This document shows positions 58,600-64,000 of a DNA stretch of 64,000 bases, piece by piece. Positions within the stretch are counted from its first letter, which is position 1; each line of letters opens with the position of its first letter. Origin of the DNA: an uncultured Lachnospiraceae bacterium (GTDB lineage: Bacteria; Bacillota; Clostridia; Lachnospirales; Lachnospiraceae); NCBI GenBank assembly GCA_900551895.1, contig URXX01000001.1, positions 205,631 to 269,630 on the forward strand, in the 5' to 3' direction. The notes beneath the pieces were generated by a model. It searched no databases. It had not been told where the DNA came from and saw only the letters and a program-made list of their open reading frames with translations. The position numbers and the translations under genes were made by a program.

Positions 58600-59934
58600 A
58601 TGTCATATGTAGATGAGGTAATCGAATTAGTAGTGAAGAAAAACCCGGCAGAACCGGAATTTCATCAGGCAGTAAAAGAAGTATTGGAATCTTTGCGTGT
58701 CGTTGTGGAGGCAAATGAGGAACAGTACAGAAAAGACGCTCTATTAGAGAGAATGGTAGAACCGGAAAGACAATTCAAATTCCGTATACCGTGGGTAGAT
58801 GACAATGGTCAGGTTCATGTCAACACAGGATACCGTGTTCAGTTTAACAGTGCAATCGGTCCGTTTAAGGGAGGATTACGTTTACACCCTTCGGTAAACT
58901 TAGGAATTATCAAATTCTTGGGATTTGAACAGGTGTTTAAGAACTCATTGACAGGACTTCCAATCGGCGGTGGAAAAGGTGGAAGTGATTTTGACCCTAA
59001 AGGAAAATCAGACAGAGAAATTATGGCGTTCTGCCAAAGTTTTATGACAGAATTGTGCAAATATATCGGGGCTGATACAGACGTTCCTGCGGGAGATATC
59101 GGAACAGGAGCGAGAGAAATCGGATATTTGTTCGGACAGTACAAACGTATCCGCGGAGTATATGAAGGCGTACTTACAGGAAAAGGCTTAAGTTATGGCG
59201 GTTCTTTGGCAAGAAAAGAAGCGACAGGATACGGTCTTTTATATTTGACAGAAGAAATGTTAAAATTAAACGGAATCGAACTTGCGGGAAAAACAGTTGC
59301 TGTTTCAGGTGCGGGCAATGTTGCGATTTACGCTGCGGAAAAAGCACAGCAGTTGGGCGCGAAAGTCGTAACGGTAAGCGACTCTACAGGCTGGGTTTAC
59401 GATGAGGACGGAATTGATTTGGAAGCATTGAAAGAAATTAAAGAAGTAAAACGTGAAAGATTAACAGAATATACAAAATACAGACCGAATGCAGAGTACC
59501 ATGAAGGAAAAGGAGTATGGTCTGTCAAAGTTGATATTGCTCTTCCGTGTGCAACACAAAATGAATTGGATTTAGAGGATGCAAAAGCATTAGTGGCAAA
59601 CGGTGTTATCGCGGTTGCGGAAGGTGCAAATATGCCTACTACATTAGAAGCGACAGAATATTTCCAGAAAAACGGCGTATTATTCGCTCCGGGTAAAGCG
59701 GCAAATGCCGGAGGAGTTGCCACATCTGCATTAGAGATGTCACAGAACAGTGAAAGATTAAGCTGGACTTTTGAAGAGGTAGACGGCAAATTAAAAGATA
59801 TTATGGTAAACATTTGTCACAATATGGCAGCGGCTGCCGAGAAATACGGTGTAAAAGGTAACTACGTTGTAGGTGCCAATATTGCGGGATTTGAAAAAGT
59901 GGCTGAGGCAATGACAGCACAAGGTGTTGTATAA
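58600..59934 (+). CDS. gdhA: NADP-specific glutamate dehydrogenase
   Basis: GdhA makes glutamate from 2-oxoglutarate, ammonium and NADPH. The 444-residue protein is the hexameric small type. Substrate-site motifs include QFKFRIPWVDDNGQVHVNTG, GPFKGGLRLHPSVNLGIIKF and LPIGGGKGGSDFDPKGKSD with the catalytic Lys. The nucleotide domain has VSGAGNVAIYAAEKAQQLGA (GxGNVA) and SDSTGWVYDEDGID, and a later EGANMPTT and AANAGGVATSALEMSQN. It is transcribed alone after a structured leader. Next is a hairpin and the tRNA cluster. Confidence 0.97.
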   Translation: MSYVDEVIELVVKKNPAEPEFHQAVKEVLESLRVVVEANEEQYRKDALLERMVEPERQFKFRIPWVDDNGQVHVNTGYRVQFNSAIGPFKGGLRLHPSVNLGIIKFLGFEQVFKNSLTGLPIGGGKGGSDFDPKGKSDREIMAFCQSFMTELCKYIGADTDVPAGDIGTGAREIGYLFGQYKRIRGVYEGVLTGKGLSYGGSLARKEATGYGLLYLTEEMLKLNGIELAGKTVAVSGAGNVAIYAAEKAQQLGAKVVTVSDSTGWVYDEDGIDLEALKEIKEVKRERLTEYTKYRPNAEYHEGKGVWSVKVDIALPCATQNELDLEDAKALVANGVIAVAEGANMPTTLEATEYFQKNGVLFAPGKAANAGGVATSALEMSQNSERLSWTFEEVDGKLKDIMVNICHNMAAAAEKYGVKGNYVVGANIAGFEKVAEAMTAQGVV

Positions 59935-59954
59935 AACAGTCTTTTAATAGGAAA

Positions 59955-60003
59955 AGGATTTGCCAAAACAATTCGATTTATTGGCTTTGTTTCGGCAAAT
60001 CCT
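59955..60003 (+). terminator. hairpin after gdhA
   Basis: AGGATTTGCC (59955-59964) pairs with GGCAAATCCT (59994-60003); the inner parts AAACAA / TTTGTTT add more pairs. There is no long T-run, so termination efficiency is uncertain. Confidence 0.55.
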
Positions 60004-60032
60004 ATCAAAAGTAAAAAAAGTGAAAAAAAGTG

Positions 60033-60062
60033 TTGACAATTTGTCGATATTAATAGTATAAT
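60033..60062 (+). promoter_or_regulatory. promoter of tRNA cluster
   Basis: Consensus TTGACA (60033-60038) and TATAAT (60057-60062), 18 bases apart, 35 bases before the first tRNA. Confidence 0.85.
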
Positions 60063-60097
60063 AGCGGAGCAGGTTTGAGGTAGTAATACTCAAATGC

Positions 60098-60171
60098 GGC
60101 GGGATAGCTCAGTTGGCTAGAGCATACGGTTCATACCCGTAGTGTCGCTGGTTCGAATCCAGTTCCCGCTA
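60098..60171 (+). tRNA. tRNA-Met (CAT), copy 1
   Basis: A 74-base cloverleaf. Acceptor GGCGGGA pairs with TCCCGCT (G1-T72 wobble); anticodon stem TACGG / CCGTA with loop TTCATAC (anticodon CAT); T arm GCTGG-TTCGAAT-CCAGT. CCA is not encoded. It lacks the three G:C pairs of the initiator anticodon stem, so it is an elongator; tRNA-Ile2(CAT) is a weaker alternative. Confidence 0.9.
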
Positions 60172-60177
60172 CTATAT

Positions 60178-60250
60178 GGGATCATAGCTCAGCTGGGAGA
60201 GCACCTGCCTTACAAGCAGGGGGTCACAGGTTCGAGCCCTGTTGGTCCCA
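60178..60250 (+). tRNA. tRNA-Val (TAC)
   Basis: A 73-base cloverleaf with acceptor GGGATCA / TGGTCCC, D arm GCTC-AGCTGGGA-GAGC, anticodon stem CCTGC / GCAGG with loop CTTACAA (anticodon TAC, reading GTA-type valine codons), and T arm ACAGG-TTCGAGC-CCTGT. CCA is not encoded. Confidence 0.93.
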
Positions 60251-60271
60251 TAGAAATTAAAAATGAAATAT

Positions 60272-60345
60272 GGCGGGATAGCTCAGTTGGCTAGAGCATA
60301 CGGTTCATACCCGTAGTGTCGCTGGTTCGAATCCAGTTCCCGCTA
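60272..60345 (+). tRNA. tRNA-Met (CAT), copy 2
   Basis: Identical over all 74 bases to the copy at 60098, with different flanks. The identity points to a recent duplication or gene conversion within the cluster. Confidence 0.9.
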
Positions 60346-60350
60346 CTAAG

Positions 60351-60378
60351 AAGATTGTGTGATTGCACAGTCTTTTTT
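60351..60378 (+). terminator. terminator of tRNA cluster
   Basis: AAGATTGTG pairs with CACAGTCTT (60366-60374) with a T-run, 5 bases after the last tRNA. Confidence 0.75.
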
Positions 60379-60393
60379 GTTGTATAGAATTTA

Positions 60394-60606
60394 TTAATCA
60401 TCTCTAGGGCATTTCTTTATAGGAACTTCCGGCGGGGTAAAATGGTACACGTCCTCATAGGACTGCACTTCGCTCTTAGAAATCGGTGCGGACGGAATTA
60501 ATCCGGTACAGTCATTATTGGATGCGGAATTTCCTAAATAATCGTAAGAATCAATTATTGTTTCATTTTTCTTATCTTTTTTCATTTTTATAGTCCTTTC
60601 TTTCAT
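60394..60606 (-). CDS. small conserved-looking hypothetical protein
   Basis: A 70-residue protein if it starts at ATG 60606 (AAAAGGAAAGC upstream) or 63 residues from ATG 60585 (GAAAGGAC upstream); both have usable ribosome sites, and the open frame further upstream to 60696 has none. After a Lys-rich start (MKKDKKNETIIDSYDYLGNS) it has ASNNDCTGLIPSAPISKSEV and SYEDVYHFTPPEVPIKKCP, a Pro-rich composition with two Cys. It looks like a small protein type I have seen in Lachnospiraceae, but the function is unknown and no motif for export is present. It lies convergent to the tRNA cluster. Confidence 0.55.
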   Translation of the reverse strand: MKERTIKMKKDKKNETIIDSYDYLGNSASNNDCTGLIPSAPISKSEVQSYEDVYHFTPPEVPIKKCPRDD

Positions 60607-60807
60607 TTGCTTTCCTTTTATCATGTGCGTATTGTTAAAAAGATATGTGCGGAAATTGTAAAATTTATAAAAATATTGGAAAGGAAAAGAGGACAATCAG
60701 CCAAACAAAAAGCCAATTTGCTTTTACTAGGCAAGATAAAGAAAGTGTGATAAAATAGGCGTTAATATAGAACAAGATTTGTTAGAAATGAAAATGGAGG
60801 AAAATTT

Positions 60808-61353
60808 ATGCGAGTTGGAATGGGTTATGACGTACATCGTCTTGTAGAAGGAAGAGAACTGATTTTAGGCGGAGTGCATATTCCATATGAAAAAGGGCTT
60901 TTGGGACATTCTGATGCGGATGTTCTTCTTCATGCGATTATGGATGCGCTTTTGGGGGCGGCAGCCCTCGGCGATATTGGAACACATTTTCCGGATACAG
61001 ACGAAAAATATAAAGGAATTTCCAGTATGCTTCTTTTGGAACACGTGGGGAAACTGCTGGAAGAAAATTTATATGTGATTGAAAATATTGATGCTACGAT
61101 TATTGCACAGAGGCCGAAAATGAAACCCCATATTGAACAGATGCGAAGAAATATTGCAAATGCTTTACAGATTGAGGAAAATCAAATTAATGTGAAAGCC
61201 ACAACGGAGGAAGGGCTTGGATTTACGGGAACGGGGGAAGGAATTTCTTCTCAGGCAATTTGTGCATTGGAGAAAATAACAAATTATAGTTATAAAGTTG
61301 CCGATGATGAGAGGGGTTGTGCAGGCTGCGGCGGCTGTGGAAGGAACAAATAG
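60808..61353 (+). CDS. ispF: 2-C-methyl-D-erythritol 2,4-cyclodiphosphate synthase with Cys-rich tail
   Basis: IspF forms the cyclic diphosphate intermediate of the MEP isoprenoid pathway, in a zinc-dependent trimer. ATG 60808 follows GGAGGAAAATTT. The 181-residue protein contains the metal-binding motifs GMGYDVHRLVEG (D-x-H) and LLGHSDADVLLHAIMDALLG, DIGTHFPDTD, and VKATTEEGLGFTGTGEGISS. The family normally ends about residue 157; here a ~24-residue extension ends DDERGCAGCGGCGRNK with three Cys in seven residues, which could bind metal. The next gene starts 2 bases after the stop. Confidence 0.95.
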   Translation: MRVGMGYDVHRLVEGRELILGGVHIPYEKGLLGHSDADVLLHAIMDALLGAAALGDIGTHFPDTDEKYKGISSMLLLEHVGKLLEENLYVIENIDATIIAQRPKMKPHIEQMRRNIANALQIEENQINVKATTEEGLGFTGTGEGISSQAICALEKITNYSYKVADDERGCAGCGGCGRNK

Positions 61354-61354
61354 G

Positions 61355-62437
61355 ATGAACGTTCGTAAATTAGAAAAGACAGAGCATATCAAAACAAGAA
61401 AGTTGTGGGAAGAAATTTTTTTGGAGGATACGCCGGAATTTTTGGACTACTATTATACGGTAAAAACTGCCGAAAATGAAATTTATGTTATAGAAGAGGG
61501 GGATCATATTTGTGCAATGCTTCATCTCAATCCGTACACGATGCATGTTGCGGGAAAGAGTTTTCCGACGCATTATATTGTTGCGGTGGCGACAGAGGAA
61601 AAGTATAGACATCAGGGATTGATGCGGAGTTTATTGAAAAAAGCGCTTTCCGATATGCGGGAAAATGGAGAACCGTTTACATTTTTGATGCCGGCAGCGG
61701 AACAAATTTATTATCCTCACGGTTTTCGCTATATTTATAAACAACAGCAAGGGAACATTCGTAAAACGGCAGTGAAGAGGGAAGAGTGGACAATTTCACA
61801 CGCAACGGAAGAAGATTGCGAGGAAATAGCATTGTTTGTAAACACTATTTTAGAAAAACAATATGAAGTGTATGTAATGAGAAGTCAACATTATTATGAG
61901 GTGCTTTTAAAAGAACAAAAAAGCGAGCAGGGCGGAATATTGATTTTGCGGGAAAATCAAAAAATAACAGGTGTTTTTCCTTATGCAATGGGAGAAGAAT
62001 GTGAAATTCGGGAACCTCTGTTTCTAGGGGAAGGCGAAAAGATTTTACCGAATATTTTTGCATATCTCAGTGAAGAAAAAGAAACGAAAGTGTTCGGATA
62101 TGGGGATATGGAAAAGCCTATGATTATGGCAAAAATTTTGGATGTGGAAAAAATATTTTCCTGCATAAAGGTAGCGGAGGAAATACATTTAAAGATACAG
62201 ATTTGGGATACATTGACAGATGAAAGTGTCGGTTGTTTTCTTCTGACAGGCAGAGAAGAAATAAGGGCAAAGAAAATAGAGGAAACAAAAGAATGCGTCC
62301 GCATAGATGCAGGAGATTTGACTGCCCTATTATTTGGCATGGCGGATATGGAAAATCTTCGAGTTTCCTTAGAAGTTAAAGAGGAATTGTTAAAGATTGT
62401 TCCGCTTACAAAGGTGTATCTGAATGAAGTTGTGTAA
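61355..62437 (+). CDS. Eis-like GNAT acetyltransferase
   Basis: A 360-residue GNAT protein with the two-part plan of Eis-like acetyltransferases. ATG 61355 (AAGGAACAAATAGG upstream) starts right after ispF. The N-terminal GNAT core includes MHVAGKSFPTHYIVAVATEE, YRHQGLMRSLLKKAL (acetyl-CoA loop) and FLMPAAEQIYYPHGFRYIYK. A second, degenerate GNAT-like half follows (residues ~150-260), and the C-terminal ~90 residues fit an SCP2-like sterol carrier fold (LKIQIWDTLTDESVGCFLLT, VRIDAGDLTALLFGM). Substrate is unknown. It is probably co-transcribed with ispF and the peptidase. Confidence 0.82.
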   Translation: MNVRKLEKTEHIKTRKLWEEIFLEDTPEFLDYYYTVKTAENEIYVIEEGDHICAMLHLNPYTMHVAGKSFPTHYIVAVATEEKYRHQGLMRSLLKKALSDMRENGEPFTFLMPAAEQIYYPHGFRYIYKQQQGNIRKTAVKREEWTISHATEEDCEEIALFVNTILEKQYEVYVMRSQHYYEVLLKEQKSEQGGILILRENQKITGVFPYAMGEECEIREPLFLGEGEKILPNIFAYLSEEKETKVFGYGDMEKPMIMAKILDVEKIFSCIKVAEEIHLKIQIWDTLTDESVGCFLLTGREEIRAKKIEETKECVRIDAGDLTALLFGMADMENLRVSLEVKEELLKIVPLTKVYLNEVV

Positions 62438-62455
62438 TTGCAAAGGAGGAAGAAG

Positions 62456-63463
62456 ATGAGCGAAGATTTATTAAAAACATTATTGGAAGTACCGTCTGTT
62501 TCAGGAGATGAATTTGCCATTCAAAAGGTATTAAAAGAGCATATGGGATATTTCCCTGAAGCGGAAGCGGACAGTATCGGTGACAGCGCATATGTTTTAC
62601 ATGGCATGGGAGAGAAGAAAATTTTAATGACTTCTCACATAGATGAAATCGGACTTTTGGTTACGGGAGCAACGGGGGACGGATTTTTGAAAGTGACAAA
62701 TTCGGGAGGATTTGCGGCAAAATTGTATGCGGGACACGGAGTGCGGATTAATACGGAAAAGGGAGCGGTGTATGGCAGTGTTGTGGTTACCTCAAAAATG
62801 TTGAAGGACAGTGAATTTTCCGTATCAGACGTACTGATTGATATCGGGGCAAAGACAAAAGAGGAGGCGTTATCCTGTGTACAGTTAGGCGATTCGGTTG
62901 TTTTTGATACAAATATACGTCAATTGATGAACGGACGCATATCCGCAAGAGGATTGGACGATAAATCAGGTGTGTATGTTGTTATGGAAACGATGAAACG
63001 AATGAGAGAGAAACAACATAAAGCGACAATTATCGGAGCAGGAACAGTCGGGGAGGAAACGAGTAAACACGGTGCCGGCTGGGTGGCAAACAGAGTAGAA
63101 CCGACAGAAGCCATTGTGGTAGATGTGACATATACAAGTGATTATGACGGCATGCGGGATGCGGAATGGGGAGAAGTGGAACTGGGCAAAGGTCCGGTGC
63201 TTTGTATAAATCCGATTTGCGACAGAGGGATAAATAAAAAACTTATGGAACTGGCGACAGAAAAAGGTATTTCGTATCAGGTGGAAGTGAGCGGCGGAAG
63301 AAGCTGCACGGATGCGGATGAAATCCATATGGTAGGAAAAGGAGTTCCGGTTGCGTTAGTTTCCATACCGTTACGCTATATGCACAGCCCTGCGGAAGTG
63401 GCAGACAGAAGAGATTTGGAAAATGCGATAGAATTGTTGACTGCCTATTTGGAAAATGCGTAA
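62456..63463 (+). CDS. M42 family metallopeptidase (glutamyl aminopeptidase-like)
   Basis: A 335-residue cytosolic aminopeptidase of the M42 family that trims peptides with two metal ions. ATG 62456 follows AAAGGAGGAAGAAG. Catalytic features include the metal ligand His in MTSHIDEIGLLV, Asp in ARGLDDKSGVYV, the catalytic Glu pair in GAGTVGEETSKHGAG, VVDVTYTSD, and the last His in RYMHSPAEVADRRDL. The N-terminal lines (LLEVPSVSGDEFAIQKVLKE) and length fit the family. It is followed by the promoter of the T-box leader. Confidence 0.94.
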   Translation: MSEDLLKTLLEVPSVSGDEFAIQKVLKEHMGYFPEAEADSIGDSAYVLHGMGEKKILMTSHIDEIGLLVTGATGDGFLKVTNSGGFAAKLYAGHGVRINTEKGAVYGSVVVTSKMLKDSEFSVSDVLIDIGAKTKEEALSCVQLGDSVVFDTNIRQLMNGRISARGLDDKSGVYVVMETMKRMREKQHKATIIGAGTVGEETSKHGAGWVANRVEPTEAIVVDVTYTSDYDGMRDAEWGEVELGKGPVLCINPICDRGINKKLMELATEKGISYQVEVSGGRSCTDADEIHMVGKGVPVALVSIPLRYMHSPAEVADRRDLENAIELLTAYLENA

Positions 63464-63473
63464 GTTTTTGCGG

Positions 63474-63507
63474 TTGACAAACGGGACATTTTTGCATACA
63501 CTATAAT
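63474..63507 (+). promoter_or_regulatory. promoter of T-box leader
   Basis: Consensus TTGACA (63474-63479). A TACACT follows at 17-base spacing (63497-63502) and a TATAAT at 22 bases (63502-63507); either may serve as -10. Confidence 0.6.
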
Positions 63508-63514
63508 ATATATT

Positions 63515-63750
63515 GTAAATGCGAAGAACGAAAAGAGTAACATTTTGGAAACTGACAGAGAGGAATTGTCATCGGCTGAAAGCAAATCCAAGTGAAAGAA
63601 GTGTGAAGTGCATTCGGGAGCAGATACGGTGAACAGCAAAGTAGCCGTGTACGGCAACACACGTTACGTGTTTTGAGTGAAGGGGTTACCCTTTATTAGA
63701 GTGGAATCGCGGATAGAACTTCGTCTCTTAGTGAGGCGGAGTTTTTTGAT
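63515..63750 (+). ncRNA. T-box riboswitch leader, probably tRNA-Cys responsive
   Basis: T-box leaders sense the charging of a tRNA and switch between terminator and antiterminator. The conserved T-box AGAGTGGAATCGCGG lies at 63698-63712, followed by the terminator stem AACTTCGTCTC / GAGGCGGAGTT (63717-63727, 63733-63743) and TTTTTT. Upstream lie CAGAGAGGAATTGTCA and GGCTGAAAGC of stem I. The specifier may be TGT before GAAGTGCATTCGGGAG; the base after TGG in the T-box is A, which would pair with a U73 tRNA such as tRNA-Cys. GTG (Val) is possible by a one-base shift but fits U73 less. No synthetase gene follows in the window; an IS200-type element does. Confidence 0.85.
63717..63747 (+). terminator. 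T-box-controlled terminator
   Basis: An 11-pair stem with loop and six T residues follows the T-box; it competes with the antiterminator formed with uncharged tRNA. Confidence 0.88.
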
Positions 63751-63873
63751 TGTTAGGGCAAAGCCCTGTTTGCCATTGTGTAGTTTTTCGCTGATCCGAA
63801 AAACGAAACTTTGGGAAACAAATAAACCACCTGCTATGCAGGTGAGTTAGGAATGCTTCAGCTTACGGTAAAA

Positions 63874-63931
63874 AACCTCCTGTGTTACAATAATGTTGGT
63901 TCGCCAACCGCATTAAAGGACAAAGGAGGTT
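63874..63931 (+). promoter_or_regulatory. ribosome-site-sequestering hairpin of tnpA
   Basis: AACCTCCT (63874-63881) is exactly complementary to AGGAGGTT (63924-63931), the tnpA ribosome binding site, with a small hairpin GGTT-CGCC-AACC between. Such pairing is known to keep IS200 transposase translation low. Confidence 0.75.
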
Positions 63932-63937
63932 ATCCAA

Positions 63938-64000
63938 ATGGATAGTAATAGTTTATCACATACAAAATGGAATTGTAAGTATCATATTGTATTTGCACCA
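63938..64000 (+). CDS. tnpA: IS200-family transposase TnpA, 5' fragment (continues beyond window)
   Basis: The first 21 codons of a Y1 single-strand transposase; the frame is open to the window end. The start reads SLSHTKWNCKYHIVFAP, the characteristic IS200 beginning (TKWNCKYHIVF). ATG 63938 follows AAAGGAGGTTATCCAA. The HUH and catalytic Tyr motifs lie beyond the window, so activity cannot be judged. Confidence 0.88.
   Translation, partial: MDSNSLSHTKWNCKYHIVFAP

Larger units (their letters stand above)
63820..64000 (+). mobile_element. IS200-type insertion sequence, left end (truncated by window)
   Basis: The element shows a left-end hairpin CACCTGC-TAT-GCAGGTG (63828-63844) of the type bound by IS200/IS605 TnpA, a structured leader and the start of tnpA. 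The exact left boundary is not clear, perhaps near 63815-63825; these elements make no target duplication. Between the T-box terminator and this end, 63748-63819 holds two small hairpins (AGGGC-AAA-GCCCT at 63755 and GTTTTTCG/CGAAAAAC at 63783). Confidence 0.75.

Noticed and set aside
60098..60171. Initiator tRNA
   Set aside because: The anticodon stem TACGG/CCGTA lacks three consecutive G:C pairs and the acceptor end has G1-T72, not the mismatch of initiator tRNA.
1..64000. CRISPR array or Cas genes
   Set aside because: No regularly spaced direct repeats are visible. The Cas4-like part of the helicase at 42650 belongs to a DinG-type protein.

Overview
The window looks like a low-GC Gram-positive chromosome of the class Clostridia, most likely a Lachnospiraceae gut anaerobe. 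The evidence is the ribosome binding sites and A/T-rich codons throughout, a CIRCE-controlled hrcA-grpE-dnaK-dnaJ operon, a T-box leader, single-chain PurL, KtrAB and an NADP-type glutamate dehydrogenase. The genus cannot be fixed from sequence reading alone.

Positions 1-16770 are the right-hand part of an integrated mobile element, apparently a siphovirus-like prophage. Tail and receptor-binding genes (3-4610), a holin and an amidase (4673-6080) come first. Two overlapping serine recombinases follow (6228-9078). A five-gene minus-strand operon (13968-9088) then encodes a third serine recombinase without a zinc ribbon, two smaller proteins that share its C-terminal domain, and two ParB-like proteins, all translationally coupled. 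A cI-like repressor, a small coiled-coil protein, a duplicated pair of XRE regulators with matching structured leaders and terminators, and a Cys-rich lipoprotein complete the element. The right junction lies at about 16768, inside comEC: the C-terminal part of ComEC resumes in frame at Gly-Leu-His but has lost its 5' end.

Positions 16768-45022 are chromosomal core: comEC remnant, holA, lepA, hemW, hrcA, grpE, dnaK, dnaJ, an acetyltransferase, lgt, a MATE pump, ridA, an Mrp-type ATPase, a radical-SAM/DUF4130 DNA repair pair, an HPr-like protein and a DinG/XPD-type helicase. A two-component system, an ABC transporter and two lipoprotein genes (22467-29655), then an FMN oxidoreductase, sit between hemW and hrcA. 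A family of palindromic repeats with a GGGGACGTAG core occurs near hemW and at the helicase 3' end, where it supplies the protein's last residues.

Positions 45051-63463 hold a small inverted-repeat element, an XRE regulator divergent from an uncharacterised operon of zinc-ribbon membrane proteins plus a large secreted protein, a LysR regulator, a DUF1461 membrane protein, purL, a KdpE-like regulator tail-to-tail with ktrA-ktrB, gdhA, a tRNA Met-Val-Met cluster, a small hypothetical gene, ispF, an Eis-like acetyltransferase and an M42 peptidase.

Positions 63474-64000 hold a complete T-box leader, probably cysteine-specific, followed not by a synthetase but by the left end and first codons of an IS200-type transposase. 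The most interesting parts are the recombinase/ParB operon, the comEC-disrupting element, the duplicated regulator cassettes, the palindromic repeats and the T-box interrupted by an IS.
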